Of a DNA stretch of 64,000 nucleotides, positions 42,848 to 51,956 are shown piece by piece. The notes beneath the pieces were generated by a model. It was not told where the DNA came from. It worked only from the letters and a program-made list of their open reading frames with translations, and ran no database searches. This stretch comes from JAFGNV01 sp964612485 (GTDB taxonomy: Bacteria; Chloroflexota; Anaerolineae; 4572-78; J111). The DNA lies in the NCBI GenBank assembly GCA_964612485.1, contig CAZTFF010000008.1, positions 1 through 64,000 of the forward strand, written 5' to 3'. The position numbers and the translations under genes were made by a program. Numbering within the stretch: position 1 is the first letter of the stretch; each line of letters starts with the position of its first letter.

Positions 42848-44400
42848 CAGGGCAGGATAAATCTCACCACCGTTCCCCGGCCCTCCTCGCTGTCCAGCCA
42901 CAACGTTCCCCCGTGCGCTTCCACCAGCGAGCGGGCAATGGCCAAGCCCAGGCCGCTGCCTCCCTCGGCCCGCGAGCGGGCTTTATCGGCCCGGTAAAAA
43001 CGTTCGCCAATGCGCTGCAACTCATCGCTTGGAATACCGATTCCCTCATCTTTTATTTCAATTAAAACGTGTTCAGTTTCATCGCGCGCGGTGATAAAAA
43101 TACCGCCGCCGGGTGTGGAATATTTGATGGCATTGTCCAGCAGATTCAGCAGCACCTGTTCGATGCGATCCGGGTCGATATTGATGGTGTCGCAGCGCGT
43201 GTTCAAGGTTATGTCCACGTGGAGGTCTTTGCCTTCGGCCTGAAAAGAGAGATAATCCACCGTATCCTGCACCAGCCGGGGCAGGGAGGTGGGCGTTTTT
43301 TGCAGCCGGAGCGTTTCAGTGTCAACCCGCGATAACAACAGCAAATCTTTCACCATGCGGATCAGGCGATTGGCCTGATCTTCCGCCATCTCCAGAAACG
43401 AATCTCGCACCTCCGGATCGTCAACCGCGCCGCCGCGCAGCGTTTCCAGCAATCCTTTGATCGACGTGAGCGGCGTGCGCAGTTCGTGTGAAACATTCGA
43501 TACCATATCAAGCTGCATTTGCCGGGCGGCCTGCAAGCGGGTGGTCATCTGGTTAAAGCTCCGGCTCAAGCGGCCCAATTCATCGTTGGATTTGACCGGC
43601 ACTTGCTGGTCGAGCCGGCCGGCGGCCACCGCGTTGGCGGCTGCCGTAAGCCGGCGCACCGGGTTGGCAATGGCGCGAGACAACAACAGCCCCACCAGCG
43701 CCGACAAACCCAGGGCAATAAGCGTGGCCGTTACCCAGAGCCGGCGAACATCATTCAGCACAGCAATGACATCGCGCAGCGGCTGGCTTAAATACACCAC
43801 CCCAACTATGCTATCCTCAACCATCACCGGCAGCGCCAGGTGCATAGCGGGTTCTTGCTCCAAATTTCCCGCCCCGGCGCTGCGGTTGGCGATCCCCCAG
43901 ATATCAAAAATAGAATCATCCGTGCGGCGGGCATAGCGGCCCGTTAAAGCCTGCGCTACCAGCGGATCGTGAGCCAGGGTTTGTCCTTGCGTGAGATGCC
44001 GCGAATCGATGATAACCACGCCTTCCGCATCCAGCAAGCGGATGTGGGTATCGAGCAGCGCGCTCAGTTCAACCGTGGCGTTGTTGAGGTTGTTCAAATC
44101 GGGCGGCAAATCGGTAGTAGGAGGGCTGATGTTTTGAGTTTGCAGGGCCAAATTTCCTTGACGCTGCTGCTGTACCGTGTTGTAAGCGGGGGATTGATCC
44201 TGAACGGGCGGCCCTTGGGCGGCGGCTTCAGGAATCAACGTTTGCGCCGTGATCCGGGCCTGGGCCACGAGACTGTCTTCCAGGGCCTGCAAAAAGTATT
44301 GTTCCAAAAAGGAAAGCAGCAGAAAGCCCGACAGGCCCATCGCCAAAATAATAACGATGAGGTGGCTGAAGGTCAGGCGAAGGCGAATACTGGCGAACAT
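42844..44400 (-). CDS. HAMP sensor histidine kinase, PhoR type
   Basis: The protein has 518 residues. Membrane helices at 8-30 and about 215-235 enclose an extracellular sensor (about 35-215). HAMP (235-290) includes NPVRRLTAAANAVAAGRLDQQV. HisKA has VSHELRTPLTSIKG with His305, and HATPase_c has NLLDNAIKYSTPGG, IKDEGIGIP and GSGLGLAI. It lies 10 bases after the OmpR regulator gene, with which it forms a two-component system. The signal is unknown. Confidence 0.93.
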   Translation of the reverse strand: MFASIRLRLTFSHLIVIILAMGLSGFLLLSFLEQYFLQALEDSLVAQARITAQTLIPEAAAQGPPVQDQSPAYNTVQQQRQGNLALQTQNISPPTTDLPPDLNNLNNATVELSALLDTHIRLLDAEGVVIIDSRHLTQGQTLAHDPLVAQALTGRYARRTDDSIFDIWGIANRSAGAGNLEQEPAMHLALPVMVEDSIVGVVYLSQPLRDVIAVLNDVRRLWVTATLIALGLSALVGLLLSRAIANPVRRLTAAANAVAAGRLDQQVPVKSNDELGRLSRSFNQMTTRLQAARQMQLDMVSNVSHELRTPLTSIKGLLETLRGGAVDDPEVRDSFLEMAEDQANRLIRMVKDLLLLSRVDTETLRLQKTPTSLPRLVQDTVDYLSFQAEGKDLHVDITLNTRCDTINIDPDRIEQVLLNLLDNAIKYSTPGGGIFITARDETEHVLIEIKDEGIGIPSDELQRIGERFYRADKARSRAEGGSGLGLAIARSLVEAHGGTLWLDSEEGRGTVVRFILPC

Positions 44401-44410
44401 CCTGTTTCCT

Positions 44411-45100
44411 CTACACCAAATCCAACTTGTAACCCATCCCGCGCGCGGTTGTGATAAAGTCTGTGGCGTCGTTCACTTCGCGTAGTCGAGCGCGGAGGCG
44501 TTTGATGGCGGCGTCAACCACTCGCAGGTCGCCGTAATAATCGTAGCCCCATACCTGTTCCAGCAGTTGTTCCCGGCTGAGTATCTGGCCGGCGTGTTGG
44601 GCCAGAGCGTGCAAAAGCCGCAATTCCAGGCTGGTGAGGGGCAGGCGGCTGTTTTGCCAGGTTGCTTCACCGCGAGTCAGGTCTATGCTGAGGGCATCAA
44701 GATGGATAACGTTGGCGGGTGGTGATGAAGTTTGCGGTTGGCTGCGGCGTAAAACGTTTTTCACCCGCGCCATCAACTCGCGCACGCTGAAGGGTTTGAC
44801 CACGTAATCATCGGCTCCCAATTCCAACCCCACCACCCGATCAATTTCATCTTCCCGCGCGGTGAGCATAATAATGGGGACATCGTTTTCGCGGCGGAGG
44901 GCGCGGCACACGTCGAAGCCATCCAATTTGGGCAGCATCACGTCGAGAATGATGAGGTCGGGCTGTTCGCGGCGAGCTTGCCGCACGGCCTCCTCGCCAT
45001 CGCGGGCCACAAAAACCTCGTAATGGGCCTGTTTTAGATTGTAAGCCAGCAGATTGACGATGGGCGGTTCGTCGTCAACAATTAATATTCGGGCGGTCAT
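44411..45100 (-). CDS. OmpR/PhoB-family response regulator
   Basis: The protein has 229 residues. The receiver has LIVDDEPP, phospho-acceptor Asp53 (LIILDVMLPK), TARE and a Lys in YVVKPFS. The winged helix (about 135-228) reads LTSLELRLLHALAQHAGQ and VVDAAIKRLRARL, ending ITTARGMGYKLDLV. It is the partner of the kinase immediately downstream. The gap 45101-45379 contains the promoter of the divergent thioredoxin-like operon. Confidence 0.95.
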   Translation of the reverse strand: MTARILIVDDEPPIVNLLAYNLKQAHYEVFVARDGEEAVRQARREQPDLIILDVMLPKLDGFDVCRALRRENDVPIIMLTAREDEIDRVVGLELGADDYVVKPFSVRELMARVKNVLRRSQPQTSSPPANVIHLDALSIDLTRGEATWQNSRLPLTSLELRLLHALAQHAGQILSREQLLEQVWGYDYYGDLRVVDAAIKRLRARLREVNDATDFITTARGMGYKLDLV

Positions 45101-45225
45101 GGCGCTTTCTCATCAAGATTTTTTACAGCTTAACAGAAACAAGAGCCGGCGTCAAGCAGCTGTGCGGCAGAAATGTGACCATAGATGGGCAAATCCAGCA
45201 CAATTTCTTCACAATAGGTGAAAGC

Positions 45226-45254
45226 TTGACAAACTGGCTTTGTATTGACATAAT
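45226..45254 (+). promoter_or_regulatory. Promoter of the TlpA-sortase operon
   Basis: A consensus TTGACA (45226-45231), a 17-base spacer and CATAAT (45249-45254) are followed by a leader of about 120 bases. Confidence 0.6.
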
Positions 45255-45379
45255 AAGGTAGCGAGATTGGAAGATAGCTTACTGATACCCGCACTGTGTT
45301 CTGTTAATATGGTCTTAAACCAATTACCATAAAATGTTACGGAGTAACTGTAAAACAGCTACGATCAAGGGGAAAAACA

Positions 45380-45973
45380 ATGAACGCAGACGTAACTAAT
45401 GAAACGCGCAGTGATCCAAAGATCTTAAAATCTCGCGGTTTCTGGGGGCTGGTCATTCTTCTGGCCCTGGTGCTGGGCGGCGCGTGGATTTTTTACTCGC
45501 AGGCTGTTACCAGTGGTGGTGTGACCGGCGGGGATGCAGCAGCTTTGGCGCCGGCCCCGGTTGCCGGGCATCCGGCCCCCAATTTTGAGTTAAAAACGCT
45601 GAAGGGTGAAACCCTTAAACTGAGCGATTTTCAAGGCAAACCGGTGGTAGTGAATTTCTGGGCCACCTGGTGCGGCCCGTGCCGCGCCGAGTTTCCCGAT
45701 TTTCAGGAAGCGTCGGTTGAAAATGCCGATGATCTGGTTATTATCGGCGTCAACAGCACCGCCTCAGACCAGGTTGAGTGGGTGGAGGATTTTGTAGCCG
45801 AGATGGGCGCTACCTTCCCCATCGTTCTGGACGAAGAAGGCCAGGTGTCGGAAACCTATCAAATCCGGGGATTGCCCACCACCATTTTTGTTGACCGGGA
45901 CGGGATTGTCAATGAGGTGTTTACCGGCCCCGTCAACAAAGCCTATATTGAATCCAAATTGCCTGAACTGTAG
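45380..45973 (+). CDS. TlpA/ResA-like membrane-anchored thiol-disulfide oxidoreductase
   Basis: The protein has 197 residues. A membrane helix at 21-41 anchors a thioredoxin fold (about 65-197). The redox site is FWATWCGPCRAEFP (Cys near 98 and 101), with the cis-Pro in GLPTTIFVD. It works outside the membrane, reducing or rearranging disulfides, for example in cytochrome c or envelope proteins. AAGGGG lies upstream. It heads a run with an Lgt-like gene, a sortase and a DUF6391 gene. Confidence 0.88.
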   Translation: MNADVTNETRSDPKILKSRGFWGLVILLALVLGGAWIFYSQAVTSGGVTGGDAAALAPAPVAGHPAPNFELKTLKGETLKLSDFQGKPVVVNFWATWCGPCRAEFPDFQEASVENADDLVIIGVNSTASDQVEWVEDFVAEMGATFPIVLDEEGQVSETYQIRGLPTTIFVDRDGIVNEVFTGPVNKAYIESKLPEL

Positions 45974-45992
45974 CAAGTTAGAGCTAAAACCT

Positions 45993-46745
45993 ATGGCTCC
46001 AATTATCTTGATCGGTCCTGTTGCCTTGCCCAGCTATCCGCTGCTCTTGCTGGTGGCGCTGTGGGCCGGGATGTGGCTGGCGGCGCGGCGCGCCCAACAA
46101 TTAGGCGTGGATGGCGACCATGTTTACAATGCCGGCCTATATGGTTTTTTAGCCGGCCTTGTTGGCGCGCGCCTCTACTATGTTTTGTCTCATTGGGACA
46201 GCTACGCCGCCGACCTGACTCAAATTTTCTCTCTCTCCCGCAGCGCGCTGTCGGTAGGGGAGGGGTTTTTGCTGGCGGGTGTGGTGGTGTTAATTTACCT
46301 GCTGCGCCGGCAGGTCCCCCTGGGAACGTTTTTTGACGCCGCCGCCCCCGGCCTGGCGCTGGCGGTGGTGATTGCCAACATCGGCGCGTTTCTGGGCGGT
46401 GTCGCTTTGGGCGCGGTAGCCGACCTGCCCTGGGCGGTGGAAATTGCCGGCGTGGCCCGCCATCCGGTGCAACTGTATCACACGATTTCAGGATTAATTA
46501 TTTTGGCGATTCTCTTTTTCACCAGGGCGTATCGCCCCTGGCCCGGATTTCAATTTTGGCTATTCGTGATATTGTATGGCGTGGTCAGCCTGATCTTTGA
46601 AATTTTCCGGGCGCGCCCTTATCTGATCGGTGATAATTTTCTGGGTGTTCAGGTGATGTCGCTGGCGGCCATAGTTGTCGCTCTGGCGGTTATGGCCTAT
46701 AATTTCACTCGAAATTCTGATAAAACAGTGGTAGAAGGTGTATGA
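45993..46745 (+). CDS. Lgt-like (prolipoprotein diacylglyceryltransferase family) membrane protein
   Basis: The protein has 250 residues from the ATG at 45993; a longer frame from 45888 overlaps the thioredoxin gene out of phase. Six to seven membrane helices are present. Lgt landmarks include PSYPLLLLVALWAG, GARLYYVLSHW, ARHPVQLYHTI and LYGVVSLIFEIFR. However, the key His of the HGG motif (here VGEGFLLAG), the key Arg before NxxN (here IANIGAFLGG) and the Arg of the last motif are replaced. It may be an inactive or altered homologue. It links by ATGA overlap to the sortase gene. Confidence 0.7.
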   Translation: MAPIILIGPVALPSYPLLLLVALWAGMWLAARRAQQLGVDGDHVYNAGLYGFLAGLVGARLYYVLSHWDSYAADLTQIFSLSRSALSVGEGFLLAGVVVLIYLLRRQVPLGTFFDAAAPGLALAVVIANIGAFLGGVALGAVADLPWAVEIAGVARHPVQLYHTISGLIILAILFFTRAYRPWPGFQFWLFVILYGVVSLIFEIFRARPYLIGDNFLGVQVMSLAAIVVALAVMAYNFTRNSDKTVVEGV

Positions 46746-47737
46746 AAGACCCAAACATACAGACCATCATCGAGCAAATTGCTCTACTGTTTGCCAGTTT
46801 TGTCTGGACCGTGGTCATCCTGGCCGTAATCAGTATCTTCTGGGTGTATCAGGATGTGCAGGCCCGGTGGGATTTTATTGCCGCTGCCCCGCCGGAGGTG
46901 CTGGCCGCTGCCCAGCCCCCGGAAGCGGTAGCCCAACAAGCTGCCACGCCCACGCCTTCGCCCACTATGACCCCGTGGTCGGGGCCGGGGGTAACGGCCA
47001 CACCCACCGCCACCCAACCGCCCACCCCAACCGCAACTTGGGTGGTGCAGCCGCCCGGCATTTTACCCGAAACTCTCAATGTTGATGAACCAACGCCCAT
47101 CCCCGTAGTGGTTCATACGGATGATGAAGCCCAGCAGCTTGGTCTGGAACAATCCCAGGATGAACCTGCCCCAGTGGTGGCCGACCCGCCCACCCCCGTG
47201 CCCACGCTCATTGCGCCTGACCCTGAGCAAAATCCGGAACCAACGCCCACCGCGTCGCCTGCAGAACCTGCCCCGCCGCCGGTTGATGACGGTATCCCCA
47301 CCCGGCTGGTGGTTGAGTCGGTGGGCATCGACTCGAATATTATTCCGGTGGGATGGAGCGTGGTGGAAAAAGACAGCCGCCAGTACAGCATTTGGCAGGT
47401 GGCCGATTTTGCGGTCGGCTGGCACAAGACTACGGCCAAAATCGGCCAGCCCGGCAATACGGTGATGGCCGGGCATCATAATGTTAAAGGCGAAGTGTTT
47501 CGTAATCTGGTGAACGTGGAAGTAGGTGACAAAGTAATGATTTACACCGGCAACGCCGCTCACGAATATCAGGTGGAACTGAAAACCATTGTCAAGGAGA
47601 AAGGGGAACCTGTAGAAGTTCGCCAGAAAAACGCCCAATGGATTTCCGGCACCAATGATGAACGCGTAACGTTTGTTACCTGCTGGCCGTACACCAACAA
47701 TACCCACCGCGTAATTGTGGTAGCTAAACCCTTGTAA
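46742..47737 (+). CDS. Sortase-family transpeptidase
   Basis: The protein has 331 residues. A membrane helix at 13-38 is followed by a long Pro/Thr-rich stalk (about 50-190). The sortase barrel (about 195-331) has His245 in MAGHHN, Cys314 in VTFVTCWPY and Arg323 in THRVIVV, in the right order for catalysis. It is closest to the class D/E-like sortases by eye. Sortases join surface proteins with a C-terminal signal to the wall or to pili; no LPxTG-type substrate was found in the window. It overlaps the Lgt-like gene by 4 bases. Confidence 0.88.
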   Translation: MKDPNIQTIIEQIALLFASFVWTVVILAVISIFWVYQDVQARWDFIAAAPPEVLAAAQPPEAVAQQAATPTPSPTMTPWSGPGVTATPTATQPPTPTATWVVQPPGILPETLNVDEPTPIPVVVHTDDEAQQLGLEQSQDEPAPVVADPPTPVPTLIAPDPEQNPEPTPTASPAEPAPPPVDDGIPTRLVVESVGIDSNIIPVGWSVVEKDSRQYSIWQVADFAVGWHKTTAKIGQPGNTVMAGHHNVKGEVFRNLVNVEVGDKVMIYTGNAAHEYQVELKTIVKEKGEPVEVRQKNAQWISGTNDERVTFVTCWPYTNNTHRVIVVAKPL

Positions 47738-47749
47738 GGAGGCCCACAT

Positions 47750-48253
47750 ATGGGGCTATTTGATCTAATCACCCGTATCCGGCGCAATCACGGCCTGGAA
47801 CACGCCACCGTGCATGTGCTCAGTCGTCGCCGCAGCCATCTGGCCGTGGTAGGCCGCAGCGATTGGAATGGCTTCACCCTCTACGGCCCGCTGGATACCG
47901 CCGAAATTACCCGGGCCGCGCGTGAGGCCTTGCAACGGTTACAGCAGGGCGAGTCTCATTTGGCCGTTCATCCCCGGTGTGGTACAGTTCTGGCTACTAC
48001 CGGGTTGTTAACCGGATTGGCCGCTTTTCTGGCCATCGGTGTGGACGGGAATTCTCGCAGCCGGTTCCGCTGGGCCGCTCTGCCGACCGCCGTTCTGGCA
48101 GCGACATTGACCGCTATCTTTGCCCAGCCACTGGGCCTGCTGCTACAAGAGCGCTACACCGTGACCGGCCAGCCCGGCAATCTGGCGATCAAAACAGTGA
48201 CCACCAGCCAGATAGGCAAATTGACCGTCCATCGCATTGAAACTACGCAGTAA
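47750..48253 (+). CDS. DUF6391-type membrane protein
   Basis: The protein has 167 residues. NHGLEHATVHVLSRR near the N-terminus, HPRCGTVLATTGLLTGLAAF in the middle and two membrane helices (about 80-98 and 105-125) match what I recall of the DUF6391 family. Function is unknown. An AAGGAGG stands 6-7 bases before the ATG. The gene is 12 bases after the sortase gene and shares its operon. Confidence 0.65.
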   Translation: MGLFDLITRIRRNHGLEHATVHVLSRRRSHLAVVGRSDWNGFTLYGPLDTAEITRAAREALQRLQQGESHLAVHPRCGTVLATTGLLTGLAAFLAIGVDGNSRSRFRWAALPTAVLAATLTAIFAQPLGLLLQERYTVTGQPGNLAIKTVTTSQIGKLTVHRIETTQ

Positions 48254-48277
48254 CTATCATAAATCTGCTGAACCGAT

Positions 48278-49264
48278 ATGCTATACGTGCTCCACGGCCC
48301 CGATGATTTTATGCGGGCTGAAAAAATAGTCAGCCTCAAAACCGCCATGGATGATACTGCCTCGGCGGGATTAAATGTCACCCAATTGGATGGGCAGACG
48401 CTGATCCTTAATGAGCTGCGCCACCATACGGATACGCTGCCTTTTTTTGTGACCCGCCGGTTGGTGATTGTGACCAACTACCTGCGATACCTCACCCCTC
48501 AGCCTGATGATTTGCAGGCGCTGGTGGATTATTTACCCCATCTGCCCGGCAGTACAGATCTGGTTTTGGATGAGAAAGAAACGCTCGACCGGCGTCATCC
48601 GGTGTTAAAAATTGCCCAAGAAAGCGGCCAGGTTCATTTTGCCGGGCTTGATCCCAACAATCTCCAGCCCTGGATCATCAAACGGGCCAAAACATTGGGC
48701 GCAACCATCGAGCCTCGAGCCGCTGCCGTGCTGGGCCGCCTGGTGGGAGTGCGTTTGCGGATTCTCAATAATGAACTGGAAAAGTTGGCCCTCTATGTGA
48801 ACAACGAACGGCCCATCACCTCGGCTGATGTGGAGTTGCTGGTTCCCTACACCGAAGAAGCCGAACGATTTGGGATGTCTAACGCTATCGGCCAGCGCAA
48901 TGCCCGCCGGGCCTACGACCAACTTCACAAAGAGCTGGACCAGGGGCGCAATCCGATGGCCATCATGGGCGGCATCGCGGCCCAGATTCGGGCGCTGATC
49001 GAGGTTAAAGATATGGCCGATCGGGGTATGTCGCCAGGGGAGATTGCCAAAACCAAGGGCTGGCGCAGCGATTACGCGGCCAAAGCGCGCCTGAAAGAAG
49101 CGACCAATTTTTCCATGGCCCGGCTGGAAGAAATTTTAGAAATGCTGCTGGACTTTGATCTGGCCATCAAAACGGGCAAAATTGACAGCATGCTGGCCCT
49201 GGATTTATTGATTGCCCGGCTGTGCGCGGGAATGCATCATCCCAATAAATATCAAAATCAATGA
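48278..49264 (+). CDS. holA: DNA polymerase III subunit delta
   Basis: The protein has 328 residues. It opens the sliding clamp as part of the clamp loader. The N-terminus MLYVLHGPDDFMRAEKI matches the start of HolA. LDPNNLQPWIIKRAKTLG, LRILNNELEKLALYV and a final helical domain with LDFDLAIKTGKIDSMLALDLLI are typical. No clear ribosome site is present, so it may depend on read-through from the sortase operon 24 bases upstream. Confidence 0.9.
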   Translation: MLYVLHGPDDFMRAEKIVSLKTAMDDTASAGLNVTQLDGQTLILNELRHHTDTLPFFVTRRLVIVTNYLRYLTPQPDDLQALVDYLPHLPGSTDLVLDEKETLDRRHPVLKIAQESGQVHFAGLDPNNLQPWIIKRAKTLGATIEPRAAAVLGRLVGVRLRILNNELEKLALYVNNERPITSADVELLVPYTEEAERFGMSNAIGQRNARRAYDQLHKELDQGRNPMAIMGGIAAQIRALIEVKDMADRGMSPGEIAKTKGWRSDYAAKARLKEATNFSMARLEEILEMLLDFDLAIKTGKIDSMLALDLLIARLCAGMHHPNKYQNQ

Positions 49265-49659
49265 AGTAAAGGGTTATGCTAAAATAACCGGCATAATTGA
49301 GAAGCAAACCAAACAAGAACTTGTTTGTGTTGTTTATTCCGGCGATGTAGCCAGGTGGTAACTATTCAGGTTATGTTGCTCAGAGCGAGGAACGAGCGAA
49401 GAATCTCCATCCCCAAAAGCCACGATGAAGGCGCGGCTTTTTCCTTTAGTTTCTGCCTGGTTCATTTGCTGTTGAATTGACTCCTTTGGCAATTAACCAT
49501 ACCGCGAACGCTCATGTCTAGCACGATGTAACGGTGAAAACTCAGAACTGTCTTGACGGGCAAAATATCTATTCGAATGCGCTCCAAAGGCGCGGAAAAT
49601 CTGGTTTCGCGACAAGCGAAACCGAATTAGATGGCAAAATGACCGGAAACAGTCCCCGC
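49265..49659. other. Non-coding gap with small inverted repeats
   Basis: Just after holA, GGTTAT (49272-49277) pairs with ATAACC (49284-49289), and CAAACAAG (49310-49317) pairs with CTTGTTTG (49320-49327). At 49376-49415 there is a half copy of a TCAGAGCGAG...GCGAAGAATCTC repeat like the arms at 8135-8294. I see no gene; open frames here lack ribosome sites. Confidence 0.5.
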
Positions 49660-50126
49660 TTAACCCGCCACAGGACAAACCTCCGCGAACTCAGCGGTCG
49701 TGATCTGGCTTACCAACTCCGCTGCTCTGTCGGCATCCACCTGGAGGAACACGTGCAGCACATCCAGGGTGCGGCTCCAATGGTTGTCGCGGTGTCGGTT
49801 GTGCAAGGATTCGAACTGGGCGACGTAGAGCGGCAGGTAGACCTTTGATACGCCGCGAAAGGTACGCACCATCTGGCGCAGCCAGGACCAGGTACACTCG
49901 ACGGTGTTGCAGTGGTCCTCGCACCTGCCATCACCAACATGCCCCCTTCGCCGGGATCGCCGGCTTCGGCGCACACCCGGCATTGCCAGCGCCCCAACCC
50001 GTGGCGGTAGTCAGGGTCGATCTCTGTGAGCTAGCGCTGCTCTCTCTCCGGACATACGGCACCGTCCGGCCAGAAAATTCGGATCAGGATCGCCCACAAT
50101 GTCCGCTCGTCGGTAAAGTCGATCAT
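49660..50126 (-). pseudogene. IS1595-type (ISXO2-like) transposase relic
   Basis: The first part starts at the ATG 50124-50126 with GGGAG upstream and reads TDERTLWAILIRIFWPDGAVCPE, like the zinc-ribbon start of IS1595-family transposases, then meets a stop near 50031. Another frame resumes GRWQCRVC. A third frame gives EDHCNTVECTWSWLRQMVRTF and later LPLYVAQFESLHN, the C-terminal end of the ISXO2 domain, stopping at 49660. Most of the catalytic core is missing. I could not find convincing terminal inverted repeats. The rest of the gap to 50314 is empty. Confidence 0.7.
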
Positions 50127-50314
50127 GTCACGCTTCTCCCGCAGTTGACCAAAAACACATCCCGGCCCGGCAAATCTTACATCAGAGAAGTTTTTTGCCC
50201 TGGTGGATGAGCGAAGTAGCCAGCTACAGGATTTTTTATTTGGCTGGCTTACAGACCCGCAGCTACAGTGGAATTGCTGGTTGGAAATGATTTCGGTGCA
50301 GTCAATTTAAATCG

Positions 50315-51829
50315 TTAGGGTGAAAGGTGGGGAATAATAAAACAGAAGGGACTGACCAGAGCCAGCAAAGCCAGTAAACCGTAGCAGCCGGCTGCCAGCC
50401 ATGTGGCGGGAATCCGTTGGATGGGACCCAACAGCGCCCGGCTGGCCGCGCTGCCCCAGGCCAGGCCGATAATGAGCAGGCCCCACTTATTCAAATCGCC
50501 CGCTATCAAAGACTCGGCCACGATCCACCCTACAGCCAGGGCTAGGCCGGAAACCAGCCACCATCGCCACCGGAGATCGAACGCCTCGCGTAGTCCCAAA
50601 GTGAAAAATATCCCCACTGGGATCAAGGCCGGGAACAAATACCGGCCCTGGAATTGCCTGAAATCCACGTTGTACCAGAGATAGCCCAGCACCATCAAAA
50701 AAATTGTCAGACCCATCAATGCCAGCGCGCGACGTTGATTTGTTGACAGGGCATAGTCTGCCGCGTGGTTTGCCATGCGGCGGCTTTGCCACCAAAAGCC
50801 TATCAGACCACCCAACACCATTAAACTGAGCAGGGTCAAGATCAGGTAAACGCGCCCGTCCATAGGCACGGCCATCCAGCCAAACTGCCCCCAAAAGCTG
50901 TGGAAGGTGGTGGTGCTGAAATTAATCACGTAGTTCCATATCCCCACATCAGCAATGTAATCGACGGCGCGGAGTTGGCCGGTAACAATTTGATCGTGGC
51001 GGATCAATCCCAAAATATCAAAATTGCCGTACACGCCGGCATTGCGCGCGTACCAGGGCAGCACAATAAGCAAAGCCAGCCCGTAGATCACCAGGGCCGG
51101 CCGGGCCAGTTTTTGCCATTTTTCTTGTGGCGTGGGCGCGGTGATCGTCCACCATAGAACCACAGCGATGAGGGGAACCGCAAGATAGACGGTCAGCTTC
51201 GTGCCCAATCCCAACCCCAACAGCGCCCCCAACAGCCAATCATTTTCAAAATATCGTTGGGCTTTGTCCGGCGCTGCCGGGGCCATTATTCGCTGAACCA
51301 GGATAAAAAGAATAGCGGCTAATATGAGTTCGGCCAGGGCATCGTTGTTGATCGCGCTGAGCATGCTCAGGTGCATGGGGTTAAAGGCCACAAACGCCAT
51401 TGTGCCGTAAGCAATCAGCGGCCGGCGAGGGAAGATCGCGCGTCCAATCAAAAAGGCCAGCGTCACCACCCCGCCGCCCAGAAGCGCCATAGACAAAAAT
51501 CGTAAAAGTTGGAGCCGGCCCCCGGTTAGCACAAACACCGGCATGCCCAACAAATAGTAAAAGGGCGGCTGGTGGAACTCGTAACACAGGCCGGTTACCG
51601 GCAGGTCGGGGGGAAAGCGTTGGGAGGTTAGCTCGTTTAGATAATTTTGATTGTAACAATTGGCCGTGAGTTTGGGAAATCCCGGCTGGCGAACCAGTTG
51701 CCGCACATAATTATAGTGAGCGGGTTCATCGGGCGCTTGCCAGGCGGGGGTTAAAAAAGCGTAGAGTCCTCCTATAAAGAAGTAAGTTATCAACATCGTG
51801 ATAAATAGGGGAGAACGGACGCTCATCAT
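50315..51829 (-). CDS. GT-C glycosyltransferase-like polytopic membrane protein
   Basis: The protein has 504 residues and about 11 to 12 membrane helices. The first loop has PAWQAPDEPAHYNYVRQL, with the Asp-Glu of GT-C enzymes, close to the DUF2142/GT39 type of PDExxH motif. GLCYEFHQPPFYYLLGMPVF and AFNPMHLSMLSAINNDAL are further family-like blocks. Such enzymes move sugars from lipid carriers outside the membrane, often for protein or polymer glycosylation. The acceptor is unknown. The gene stands alone, with no strong ribosome site. Confidence 0.75.
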   Translation of the reverse strand: MMSVRSPLFITMLITYFFIGGLYAFLTPAWQAPDEPAHYNYVRQLVRQPGFPKLTANCYNQNYLNELTSQRFPPDLPVTGLCYEFHQPPFYYLLGMPVFVLTGGRLQLLRFLSMALLGGGVVTLAFLIGRAIFPRRPLIAYGTMAFVAFNPMHLSMLSAINNDALAELILAAILFILVQRIMAPAAPDKAQRYFENDWLLGALLGLGLGTKLTVYLAVPLIAVVLWWTITAPTPQEKWQKLARPALVIYGLALLIVLPWYARNAGVYGNFDILGLIRHDQIVTGQLRAVDYIADVGIWNYVINFSTTTFHSFWGQFGWMAVPMDGRVYLILTLLSLMVLGGLIGFWWQSRRMANHAADYALSTNQRRALALMGLTIFLMVLGYLWYNVDFRQFQGRYLFPALIPVGIFFTLGLREAFDLRWRWWLVSGLALAVGWIVAESLIAGDLNKWGLLIIGLAWGSAASRALLGPIQRIPATWLAAGCYGLLALLALVSPFCFIIPHLSP

Positions 51830-51893
51830 AGTGCGCCGATTATAGCGCGGTCGGCGTCAAGAGAAAAATCTTTGCCGAAAGAATTGTTTTTTA

Positions 51894-51929
51894 ATGTCAG
51901 TTGACATGCCTCCCATGATTTCGTATAAT
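51894..51929 (+). promoter_or_regulatory. Consensus promoter with overlapping operator-like palindrome
   Basis: TTGACA (51901-51906), a 17-base spacer and TATAAT (51924-51929) match the sigma70 consensus exactly. ATGTCAGTTGACAT (51894-51907) is a 6+2+6 palindrome that covers the -35 box, a likely repressor site. It drives the nuclease-helicase gene, whose ATG is only 28 bases downstream of the -10 box. Confidence 0.75.
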
Positions 51930-51956
51930 CGACATCATTTTTAGACGGGAATATTG

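Noticed and set aside
46849..47749. Open frames opposite the sortase gene
   Set aside because: The sortase has its His, Cys and Arg in order; the opposite frames only reflect its Pro/Thr-rich stalk.
49845..50210. 121-residue open frame on the plus strand
   Set aside because: It mirrors the transposase relic and resembles no protein.
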